Shown here piece after piece: positions 22,203 through 29,826 of a DNA stretch of 64,000 nucleotides; positions within the stretch are counted from its first letter, which is position 1, and each line of letters begins with the position of its first letter. The DNA comes from Tellurirhabdus bombi (GTDB taxonomy: Bacteria; Bacteroidota; Bacteroidia; Cytophagales; Spirosomataceae), in the NCBI RefSeq assembly GCF_021484805.1, contig NZ_CP090557.1, forward strand, positions 4,600,001 to 4,664,000, written 5' to 3'. The notes beneath the pieces were generated by a model. That model was given only the letters and a program-made list of their open reading frames with translations. It did not search any database and had not been told where the DNA came from. Position numbers and translations under genes: made by a program.

Positions 22203-22810
22203 CCGTTCAGGTAGTTGTAGATTTTGGGGAAAAAGCTAAAGAACATGAGTATTGACGCGAATACGGCTGACAGACACGGAGTCAGTGCACCGACCGCTTT
22301 TTTCAGAAAAAGAATCCGGAAGTCTCCCAGAGCGTTGGCGCTGGGTGGCATGTACCGGCTCAGGTTATTGTACCAGGCAGTAATCAGAATCCAGATGATA
22401 GCCCCACAAACGATGTACAGAGCTGGCTTCAGGTGGGGTAACACTCGCAGTCGGTAGCCTCCAATGTAGGTTTCCTGTTTCGGCTCCTGCTCTTCTTTCA
22501 ATTCAACCGGTTCAGTAGCTTCACCGATCGGCAATTCAGTTGCATCAACCGAATGCACCAATATTGGAGGGACAGTTGGCACTTCAGTGCTGATGTTCTG
22601 CATCCAGTCAAGGTAGGGAGCTGGGGCAGGATTTGTAGCGGCTGCTTTCTGAGCAGCTATACGCTCGCTGTAGCGTTGCTCCGGGTGTTTTTCCTCTATT
22701 GGCCGGTGAGGAGAATTGGCCTCCTCCTTGATGAGCCGTATTTTAAAAATTAGGAAAACAACCAGACAGATTAAACCCGCTATTAACAAAAGCATGGGCC
22801 ATTCATACAT
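22046..22810 (-). CDS. Polytopic membrane protein, possible holin
   Basis: 254 residues from the ATG at 22810. One helix at the start (WPMLLLIAGLICLVVFLIF), a long charged and Pro-rich loop, then three more helices (LYIVCGAIIWILITAWY, LSAVFASILMFFSFF, MFFCFLFTLFFLAFLHFF). It directly precedes the endolysin, so a holin or holin-partner role is reasonable, though it is larger than most holins. Confidence 0.5.
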   Translation of the reverse strand: MYEWPMLLLIAGLICLVVFLIFKIRLIKEEANSPHRPIEEKHPEQRYSERIAAQKAAATNPAPAPYLDWMQNISTEVPTVPPILVHSVDATELPIGEATEPVELKEEQEPKQETYIGGYRLRVLPHLKPALYIVCGAIIWILITAWYNNLSRYMPPSANALGDFRILFLKKAVGALTPCLSAVFASILMFFSFFPKIYNYLNGWTSKGFDLYTDLQNIEQTGPARRVMFFCFLFTLFFLAFLHFFPLSLADLTL

Positions 22811-22849
22811 AAGTATCAGAGAATTAGAGTGAGAAAACTGGTAAGTGCA

Positions 22850-22874
22850 AAGCCGGGTCACGTTGACCCGGCTT
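22850..22874 (-). terminator. Hairpin after the capsid gene
   Basis: AAGCCGGGTCA and TGACCCGGCTT form perfect 11-bp arms with a 3-base loop, 25 bases past the capsid stop on the minus strand. Partial termination here would set a high capsid to lysis mRNA ratio. Confidence 0.7.
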
Positions 22875-22898
22875 CATGGTGTGAGTAAATCAGAAAGC

Positions 22899-24080
22899 TT
22901 ATGGCGTTGTTGGGAACGTGGTCGCCGTGTTGTGCAGCTTGGCTTGGAAGATACCCGTAACGGTATTCCAGCCCCCGTAGTTTTTGAAGAATCCGGCTGG
23001 ACGCACGAACATTCCATAGCGAGCCGATGGTGTGACAATCCATTTCGGATACTTGCTGTCATCGTATTCCCGAACACGAATATCAATATCCAGTACAACC
23101 GTCTCAGCTTCCATTTGCGAAACCTGAACTGCGGCAGTGCCGAAGCTAGTTTGCGCTACTTTTTTCTGCTTAACGACGTGAACGTGTTCCAGAATTGTTT
23201 GGAAACAGGCAGAGTTCGGGTCGATGATCAGTACTTTATCCTGACCAAGTTGAACATCGATTTCAGGGTCATAATACCATTCAACCGGCAATTCAGCGAA
23301 CATTTTCTGCGTATCAGTACCCAAATCGTTAGGACTCGCAATCTTCGCTTTGCGCATGTAGGTAACCAGTTTAAGGCCACCAATGACGATCAGATTACCG
23401 GTAATACTGTGCACCGTTTTGATATTGTTCAGGAAGTCGAAGAAGTCCTCCAACTTATGCCCTTCCGTGTTATACAAAGCGATATCCGTTGCAGTCGTAG
23501 TGCCAGTGATCAGGTTGTTACCAATGCCAGTGATCAACGGCGCAACGAGCGACTTGTTCATTGGAATCAGCAAGCCTCCCTCGACCGAATCCATAAACTC
23601 TTTCCCGATTAAGCCAAGCGTCTTAAATTCACCGATGGTCGTATTAAGCCCTCCTTGATTCGTCTGGGTGAAGTATTTCTCGGCCTCGTCTTCCAGGGTT
23701 GCAAAATCGACCGTTCTGAAATGCAGATCATACTCCTTGTGCAGCTTGTAATCTACGTCCAGAACTGTTGGGGCTTTAGGAGTTTCGCCCGTTTGTGATA
23801 CTGTCCGAGTATTTTTAACCGTAGAAGGGGTGTACTGCTTCGAGTAGTTGAGCTGAATCCGAGCAAAAATATCCTCTTCACCCCCGGCTCCCTGTATAAG
23901 AGATAAACGCTTTTCTCCTGTAGCTACTTCCGGACTCATCGCCGTAGTTAGTGTGGAGTTCTGTGGTGAGCGCAGAGCCTGAAGCGTACCGATATTTGTA
24001 AATTTACGACCGTTGCCAGTCGTATGCATGATTGCGGCCCGCATGACGCGAGCCGCCCCATAATTGACGTTGTTTGCCAT
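22899..24080 (-). CDS. Major capsid protein
   Basis: 393 residues from the ATG at 24080 (MANNVNYGAARV); a start at 24125 would add 15 doubtful residues. Size, position after a scaffold-like gene and a final hairpin fit the major head protein. The sequence is mixed alpha/beta with TLEDEAEKYFTQTNQGG and a C-terminal beta region (VVLDIDIRVREYDDSKYPKW). I do not see a pathognomonic motif, so the call rests mainly on context and size. Confidence 0.65.
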   Translation of the reverse strand: MANNVNYGAARVMRAAIMHTTGNGRKFTNIGTLQALRSPQNSTLTTAMSPEVATGEKRLSLIQGAGGEEDIFARIQLNYSKQYTPSTVKNTRTVSQTGETPKAPTVLDVDYKLHKEYDLHFRTVDFATLEDEAEKYFTQTNQGGLNTTIGEFKTLGLIGKEFMDSVEGGLLIPMNKSLVAPLITGIGNNLITGTTTATDIALYNTEGHKLEDFFDFLNNIKTVHSITGNLIVIGGLKLVTYMRKAKIASPNDLGTDTQKMFAELPVEWYYDPEIDVQLGQDKVLIIDPNSACFQTILEHVHVVKQKKVAQTSFGTAAVQVSQMEAETVVLDIDIRVREYDDSKYPKWIVTPSARYGMFVRPAGFFKNYGGWNTVTGIFQAKLHNTATTFPTTP

Positions 24081-24142
24081 TTGACAAATGATGCTTGTAA
24101 AGTGATTAGATTCGCTGTCTAACAAGTCACCGCAAGCGGTGC

Positions 24143-25009
24143 TTATGCTTTATCAGCGTTGTCTTGTTCTCTCATCCGTTTCTGAGCCGGACTCATCCCC
24201 TGTGTAGAAGTAGAGTCATTGGTGATCGTCGTATCTGCGTTGACAGAATCAGACTTTTTAGCCCAGTCGTAACTTGTGATTGTGAGTTCGGCCAAGTCAG
24301 CCAGAGTTGCCGCGTTACTACCGATCATAAGCGGTTGATCTGGGCTGTCAGCCCGCATAATTTTTCCGGTGCTGTAATCAATGACTCCTTTAACCTTTTT
24401 ATCGCCAATGCCTTTATTGCTCAACAAGTCCTGGGCATCAGCAACGAAATTGCGCTCAAAGTGACGGTCAGTTGATACGTCACGGAGTTTACCACTTCGG
24501 ATGGCTCTATTTAGTAAGCTTACGTGAGCCGCGTCCTGACGAGCTGCCTGAGCCGCGGTTTGGTGCGTTGCGATCTCCGACTTATCCACGTAATCGCCAT
24601 CGTCAATTTTCTTTTTCAACGCATTGAAATCAGCCTGTAGATCATCGAAGTTTTTATCTCCGGTTTTCGTATCGGCTTCCGAAAATGCGTCCAGAATAAA
24701 TTGGTACTTCTTGTAAGAATCAGTACCGAGTTTTGTGTAAGCGGTTTTTTGGGTGGCGCTCAATTTCGGTTCATACTTTTTCAGCATGCCGTCAATTGGA
24801 TCTAAGGCTTCTGCTTTCGCTTTGCCTTTAGCCCGACCAAATACTACGTCGTTTCCAACCGCTTCATCCGCAGTCATTACCAGTTCCAGCGCTTTGTTTG
24901 CCTGTTCATCGGCAAAGTCTGCATCTGGGTCTTTCATAAAGTCTGCAAATTCCTGGTCAGTCAGACCGGCTTTCACTGCAAGTTTTTCGAGAAAAATTCT
25001 CCGTTTCAT
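24143..25009 (-). CDS. Probable scaffold protein
   Basis: 288 residues from the ATG at 25009. Highly charged and helical (DPDADFADEQANKALELV, DKNFDDLQADFNALKKKIDD, HQTAAQAARQDAAHVSLL), rich in Ala, Asp and Lys, with a disordered C-terminus. Its place between the portal region and the major capsid gene fits a scaffold. The GTG at 25048 lies against the terminator and is unlikely. Confidence 0.55.
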   Translation of the reverse strand: MKRRIFLEKLAVKAGLTDQEFADFMKDPDADFADEQANKALELVMTADEAVGNDVVFGRAKGKAKAEALDPIDGMLKKYEPKLSATQKTAYTKLGTDSYKKYQFILDAFSEADTKTGDKNFDDLQADFNALKKKIDDGDYVDKSEIATHQTAAQAARQDAAHVSLLNRAIRSGKLRDVSTDRHFERNFVADAQDLLSNKGIGDKKVKGVIDYSTGKIMRADSPDQPLMIGSNAATLADLAELTITSYDWAKKSDSVNADTTITNDSTSTQGMSPAQKRMREQDNADKA

Positions 25010-25048
25010 TTGGTAGTTGGTTTCGGGGCAGATACCCCCAGGTGACAC

Positions 25049-25084
25049 AAAAAAAGCTCAGAGCCTACGCATAGGCAGTGAGCT
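25049..25084 (-). terminator. Rho-independent terminator
   Basis: AGCTCA/TGAGCT and GCCTA/TAGGC pair into one stem, followed on the minus strand by seven T. It ends the portal-region transcript, so scaffold and capsid depend on read-through or another promoter. Confidence 0.8.
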
Positions 25085-25086
25085 GG

Positions 25087-25551
25087 TTACTTGTTCTCCG
25101 TAGCTGGTTTTGCTGACCGGCTACGCGTGTTGGGTTTTGGAGCGGAATCTTTGTCTTCGGACGTTGACTTAGCGGCTTCCTTTGTGGTAGCAACTTCTAC
25201 TTCCTCAAATAAGGCAGTCTTTAGTTCCGTGCGGTAACCGCTAGGGCTTCTACGATCTTTTACCCTGGAGTAAACAGGAATTCCAACGGGTACAGCATCT
25301 ACGTGTACAAGTTCTCCATCATCATCCCGCTCCAAAGACTCAAAGCCAGCTTTGGTCATGACGATTTCCTTTTCAGGCTCAACCTCGACCGATTTGCGGC
25401 CAACCTGCTGCATCCGTGGGCCAATCTTCACTACAATCTCTTCGTGAGGGAGCAGTTCCTCATAAGTCGGTGTAGGTTCAGCACTGGCTTCCACCGTTGC
25501 TAAAGCATCTTCCGGGGTTGATGCGCCCTCATTTTCATTTGGATTATCCAT
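25087..25551 (-). CDS. Acidic phage structural-region protein
   Basis: 154 residues, very acidic, with disordered ends and a central beta segment (EIVVKIGPRMQQVGRK, VPVGIPVYSRVKDRR). No family recognised. It lies between the portal and the scaffold gene and has its own operator-like site upstream. Confidence 0.5.
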   Translation of the reverse strand: MDNPNENEGASTPEDALATVEASAEPTPTYEELLPHEEIVVKIGPRMQQVGRKSVEVEPEKEIVMTKAGFESLERDDDGELVHVDAVPVGIPVYSRVKDRRSPSGYRTELKTALFEEVEVATTKEAAKSTSEDKDSAPKPNTRSRSAKPATENK

Positions 25552-25567
25552 AACAATCGAAAGTTAA

Positions 25568-25585
25568 ATTAATACTAATATTAAC
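25568..25585 (-). promoter_or_regulatory. Operator-like palindrome
   Basis: On the minus strand GTTAATATTAGTATTAAT, two mismatches from the phage consensus, followed by TAACTTTC, one base from the -7 box, upstream of the gene starting at 25551. Confidence 0.55.
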
Positions 25586-25608
25586 AGTCGAAAGTTATGT
25601 AAATTTTT

Positions 25609-27597
25609 TTAATCCATACCAACTGTTTGATTTGCATTTTGTAAATCAACACCTGGTTGAGCTACGATCTGATTTGATTGGGGTAACTGCTCTTTTGCCA
25701 ACTGCTCTTCGCGAATCTCACCTACCAGCTTTTTATTGGCTCCCATCAGGATAGCACGCTGTTCTTTGATTTCTTTAAGCCAGAAATCAGGATCATCAAT
25801 CAAGGCCTCCGTTACTAAACCGTCAAAGTTGATGGAAAAATAAAGCCGCTCCATGGCCAATGTTCGCGCCTCACCCGGAGAAGTCTTTACAAAGATTTCA
25901 TTGGTTTGCAGTAGCTTTTCCTGATAGTTCATATTCTTGAACGGGTCCAGTTGCATCCGTAGCACATAGCGCCGGTATGCATCGCTTTGCTCCCCAACGG
26001 TGTATTGCAGCATTTTCAACTCGTAGGACTCCACTAAGGCGCTGTCATACTTTTTCACCTTGGCATCATTGAGTTCTTCCCGGGTCAATTCGGCATTCTC
26101 CAAATTGAAACGGACAGGAACCAATACTTCTGGCACCTGCTCCCCCGCCCGACCGCTAGGGCCGAAGCGAATTGAATCTAGCCAACGGTAACCTTCTTCT
26201 AAAAGCTCCAGTAAGTGACCGGCCTGCGTATTTAGTTCTCGATACAATTCCTCCCGATCATAGCGTTTTGATAAACCGGACTGATCATAAGGTGTATTGC
26301 GGATAAACTGCATGTTTAAGCAGGCGTAAGCCTCTTCGGTATCCCGCTTCAACTCCTCGACCAACTTTGTCAACGGTTCGATATTGCGCGGTATAAAACC
26401 TCCCGGAGCCCCAGGAGAGACTTTTCCGCCATTTGGATTGTTGAAGCCTTCCTGTTCAGCGCCTGCCACCCAGTAAATATCCATTCCTGATCCAGAAATA
26501 TCAAAATGAGTGCCTTTACAAGTTGGACACGCTGTAACATTTTTGATGTGCCCACCCGGCTCATCTTCAGTTGCTGGGGTGCGCTCAATAATCAGCCCAT
26601 CCTTACACTTAGCATTCTGGCACTTGCGCTGTGCCTTACGCCATTCCTGACTGGAAATATGGAAATTCGTTTCGATTTCAATGTCACTGTCTCTCTGGTG
26701 AGATTTCCGAATATAAGGCAAGGCATCCGCTAAAATGCTTTCGTAAAGCTCTTCCCCTTTATCGTTTCGTTCGGCAACCTTCTTCCCGATCCGTACGGCC
26801 GGCATCGTTTCGCAGTAGTGTAATGGGGGGAAAAAGGCTTTCCCTACTTCAGCACCCTCATCATTAAAGACAGGTTCCAAGCCGAGAACTTCCCACTGAG
26901 ACTGCTTATTACCCTGATCATTGGTGAATCGTTTTACCTGGCGGGCTATTGAATAGCTATCGTGGTCGACAAAATAAATAGTGATTCCCTCCAGCTTTAA
27001 ACCTTCTGGGGTAGCAATCCAGTTTTTTTCCGGACTAAGCAGTGCAGCAAATTTTCCCTTGCGATGCGCCCAGACGTTTTCACAAGGTATTAGCCAGAAC
27101 TTAGGCTCTGGATATTCCAATTCTGAAATTGGCGCTCTTTCAGGTAACGTTAGGAAAACCGCATTCGGATCGTTGACGTAATCCGGAGCAATACGCTGAA
27201 AGAACCACCTAACCGCATCTCCGTCCACCGAAAAAGTAGAACGTGATGAATATGTTTGCAGGTTAATCTCCTCCCGAATTTCAGTGGTCGGGAATTTAAC
27301 CGCAAAATCGTCAGCCTGGCGAATGTAATCCAGAACGTCAATAACGCGCGATTTGATGCCCCGGAACGGGTTTCCCTGCTTCTCAAATAATGTTTTGCGG
27401 TATTCCTTATGAACCTTGCGCTCATTGGGCCGGGTAACATCCAGGTATGTAGGAAAGGTTTTGCCAAAGACCTCTTTTATCTCATTTTTATGGGCAACGC
27501 TCTGGCCGTAAAAAGCATGTAATAAGCCAGAGCCGGGGGCGGTACCAGCCGCCCCCTGTTCAAGATATGGTAAAATGTCGCGTCTGTAATCAAGCAT
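25609..27597 (-). CDS. Portal protein with zinc-ribbon insert
   Basis: 662 residues. The C-terminal half looks like a tailed-phage portal: SGLSKRYDREELYRELNTQA, then a helical region with GHLLELLEEGYRWLD, and a Gln-rich tail. A stretch near residues 330-375 has CQNAKCKDG and TACPTCKGTHFD, a four-Cys zinc-ribbon-like insert. The portal forms the ring through which DNA is packaged. Its place far downstream of terminase is unusual. An operator-like palindrome precedes the gene. Confidence 0.7.
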   Translation of the reverse strand: MLDYRRDILPYLEQGAAGTAPGSGLLHAFYGQSVAHKNEIKEVFGKTFPTYLDVTRPNERKVHKEYRKTLFEKQGNPFRGIKSRVIDVLDYIRQADDFAVKFPTTEIREEINLQTYSSRSTFSVDGDAVRWFFQRIAPDYVNDPNAVFLTLPERAPISELEYPEPKFWLIPCENVWAHRKGKFAALLSPEKNWIATPEGLKLEGITIYFVDHDSYSIARQVKRFTNDQGNKQSQWEVLGLEPVFNDEGAEVGKAFFPPLHYCETMPAVRIGKKVAERNDKGEELYESILADALPYIRKSHQRDSDIEIETNFHISSQEWRKAQRKCQNAKCKDGLIIERTPATEDEPGGHIKNVTACPTCKGTHFDISGSGMDIYWVAGAEQEGFNNPNGGKVSPGAPGGFIPRNIEPLTKLVEELKRDTEEAYACLNMQFIRNTPYDQSGLSKRYDREELYRELNTQAGHLLELLEEGYRWLDSIRFGPSGRAGEQVPEVLVPVRFNLENAELTREELNDAKVKKYDSALVESYELKMLQYTVGEQSDAYRRYVLRMQLDPFKNMNYQEKLLQTNEIFVKTSPGEARTLAMERLYFSINFDGLVTEALIDDPDFWLKEIKEQRAILMGANKKLVGEIREEQLAKEQLPQSNQIVAQPGVDLQNANQTVGMD

Positions 27598-27620
27598 ATC
27601 CGATGTGGCTCTGTCTTATT

Positions 27621-27638
27621 ATTAATATTACTATTAAC
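27621..27638 (-). promoter_or_regulatory. Operator-like palindrome
   Basis: Minus strand GTTAATAGTAATATTAAT, two mismatches from the phage consensus, 24 bases upstream of the portal start. Confidence 0.5.
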
Positions 27639-27652
27639 AAACACGTTAAAAA

Positions 27653-28600
27653 TTAAGCGGCTCCTACGCGCAACGTGAACGTATACACGCCAGAAACCCC
27701 AATCGAGTTGACCGCCCGGACGGTGTAGCTGTAGTTTCCGTTTGGCATTCCGTTGGCCACGGTGATTTTGCCGGTGTTGCTGTCGATGGTGATCAATTCA
27801 GCAACGGGAACTGGTTTATTGCAGTCCTTGAAAAGCTGGTAGATCGGTGCACCACCTTCAACAACCGCGCGGGTAAAGTTTCCACCCGTACCTGTAACCA
27901 TGGTATACCGGTCTGTTGTGCCAACAACCAGCGAAATGCCCGATGGCACACCCGGAGCGGCAAATGTGTAGCGCAGGTCTTCGGCATCTAGTTCGGCCTC
28001 ACTGATACCGAATACAGGCACTAATTCTCCCTTTTTGCCACGGTAGCTCACTGAGAACGAACCGGCAATCTGTTCAGCGTAGTTGCCCGTAACCTCGTGA
28101 CCAATTGAATGGAACGTCGGCTTACATTCTTTCGCACGAACGCAGACAACCGTACGATCTGTAAACATATACAAATCATACTTCTTCTTGTTGAAACGAA
28201 GCTGGTTGAAGAACTCAACGTTCCCGTAGAATCGGTCGAAAGTAAATTCTACCATTTCGGTTACTTCGCCAGTTGGCCGCGCTACGGTGCGGCTACCGTA
28301 AGTCGCGCTTTCTGCTAATTCACCTGGCTTTCCTTTTTTGCCGTTGATGGTTTCGTTACCGAAGAACCAGCACTTGCTGACAAACGCCAGCGCCTTTAAC
28401 GATGAAACAAGATTGGCCGCCGTCAAAGCGGCAGGAGCGCCACCACCAGGAGGGGTGAAATTCTCCCCAAATTCAGGTAATGTTCCACTGAGTACCATCG
28501 CTAAGGCAATGTAATTGCTTTTGGCGTGTTTACTGGTCGAGTGGCTAAGCACAGGCGTTTTTTCTTCTGCACACTCAAGGAAATCTTCTAAAGCACCCAT
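27653..28600 (-). CDS. Structural protein with C-terminal Ig/cadherin-like domain
   Basis: 315 residues. The first 200 residues have no motif I know. The last about 90 (ITIDSNTGKITVANGMPNGN, YSYTVRAVNSIGVSGVYTFT) are a putative Ig-like domain of the kind found in bacterial surface proteins and phage virions. It could be a tail or capsid-decoration protein. Confidence 0.5.
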   Translation of the reverse strand: MGALEDFLECAEEKTPVLSHSTSKHAKSNYIALAMVLSGTLPEFGENFTPPGGGAPAALTAANLVSSLKALAFVSKCWFFGNETINGKKGKPGELAESATYGSRTVARPTGEVTEMVEFTFDRFYGNVEFFNQLRFNKKKYDLYMFTDRTVVCVRAKECKPTFHSIGHEVTGNYAEQIAGSFSVSYRGKKGELVPVFGISEAELDAEDLRYTFAAPGVPSGISLVVGTTDRYTMVTGTGGNFTRAVVEGGAPIYQLFKDCNKPVPVAELITIDSNTGKITVANGMPNGNYSYTVRAVNSIGVSGVYTFTLRVGAA

Positions 28601-28633
28601 TTAACAAATTGATTATTAGTGAAAAATAAGAAA

Positions 28634-29563
28634 TTACATACTTAGATTAAATGTGAGCGAAGCCCAGTTCAGGTCATTCGCATCGTTCTTCTGACGCGCC
28701 CAAAGCGTGTAGCTGCCGTTCGGTACCGGAACGTACACTACCTCATTCTGACTGGTCGGATAGAAATAGGCATCCTTCCAATCATTATCGTACCCTTCAA
28801 GCCGGAATTGAAGCTGATTCGTGCAATGGGCTATGCCATTGAAGCCTCTCGAAACAGAATCAAACTTCCAGCTAAGCCCGGTAATAGCTGAGTTCTCCGG
28901 CGTAGCCTCCAGAATGGCAATCGTAACCGTACGGCGCAGGAAGGTTTCGTCGTCAGCTCCCCGAACATCAATCTTGATTGTTTGAGGGTCGGTATACGTC
29001 TGAGCCAGGGTATTACCCCAGCCACCTTCATTCCAGCGTACCAGCATGCTGCCTTTCGTGTGACGAATATTGGTTACCGTTACGACTGTCTGACCAGCTT
29101 GCTTTTCAGTAACCAGGTCGAACCCAATCGGGCAAACGTCCGGCTGCACATATTCGGGCTGTAGAATTGCCTTTGTCCCGATCGGATCATAGACCGAAGC
29201 TGGTTGAAAGCCGTAGTTTTGGACGAACACATCCACCGGCATTGTGAGCTGCATACCATCAGCCCTTACGACTTCAACCTCAGTGGGTGTTTTCCAACCG
29301 GTTACTTTCACAGGATTAGCCACGACCAAAACCGGATTTCCGCACTCATTGCCCTTACTGGCAACGGATGCCTGAATAATGTCAGCCGTTGCCAGTGCAG
29401 TCGAAAGTGTGACGGTGGCCACACCTCCAACAACACCAGCCTGACCGAGTAACAATCCGCCTCTGTAGACTAGAATTGTCGTTGTGTTGGCTACCGTACG
29501 AGTAACTTTCACCTGCGTACTGCCTGCGGTTGCACCGCTAATGATTTCTGCCAGTGCCGACAT
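28634..29563 (-). CDS. Structural protein with Y_Y_Y-like domain
   Basis: 309 residues, beta-rich. The C-terminus (FRLEGYDNDWKDAYF, VVYVPVPNGSYTLWARQKND) matches the pattern of the Y_Y_Y domain known from Bacteroidota hybrid two-component sensors. An N-terminal Thr/Val-rich repeat region precedes it. Probably a tail-tip or fibre protein; sugar-related binding is possible. Confidence 0.5.
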   Translation of the reverse strand: MSALAEIISGATAGSTQVKVTRTVANTTTILVYRGGLLLGQAGVVGGVATVTLSTALATADIIQASVASKGNECGNPVLVVANPVKVTGWKTPTEVEVVRADGMQLTMPVDVFVQNYGFQPASVYDPIGTKAILQPEYVQPDVCPIGFDLVTEKQAGQTVVTVTNIRHTKGSMLVRWNEGGWGNTLAQTYTDPQTIKIDVRGADDETFLRRTVTIAILEATPENSAITGLSWKFDSVSRGFNGIAHCTNQLQFRLEGYDNDWKDAYFYPTSQNEVVYVPVPNGSYTLWARQKNDANDLNWASLTFNLSM

Positions 29564-29565
29564 GG

Positions 29566-29826
29566 TTAGTAATTAAGAGAAAATGTGTCGATAATTGGCC
29601 TAACGGTTTTGATCCAGACCTGACCATCTTTGGCAGTTCCGAAATATTGTTTATTGTCGATACTAATCGGAATCCGGGTGCCATCCGGCGCTCTGGTGGT
29701 TAAGACAACTGTACCAGCAGTTTGATCGACACTGAGCAGTTTAGGCTTGTAGGTTTTTTTCACCGTCAATGAGTTTAGTAAACTGTCGCTTTTGACCCTT
29801 CGCACAACGCCCAACCATCTAACCAC
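29566..29826 (-). CDS. Small structural-region protein
   Basis: 86 residues beginning at a GTG that overlaps the end of the fibre gene by about 50 bases. Beta-rich (AGTVVLTTRAPDGTRIPISI). Nothing recognised; possibly a fibre-assembly or attachment component. Confidence 0.4.
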   Translation of the reverse strand: MVRWLGVVRRVKSDSLLNSLTVKKTYKPKLLSVDQTAGTVVLTTRAPDGTRIPISIDNKQYFGTAKDGQVWIKTVRPIIDTFSLNY

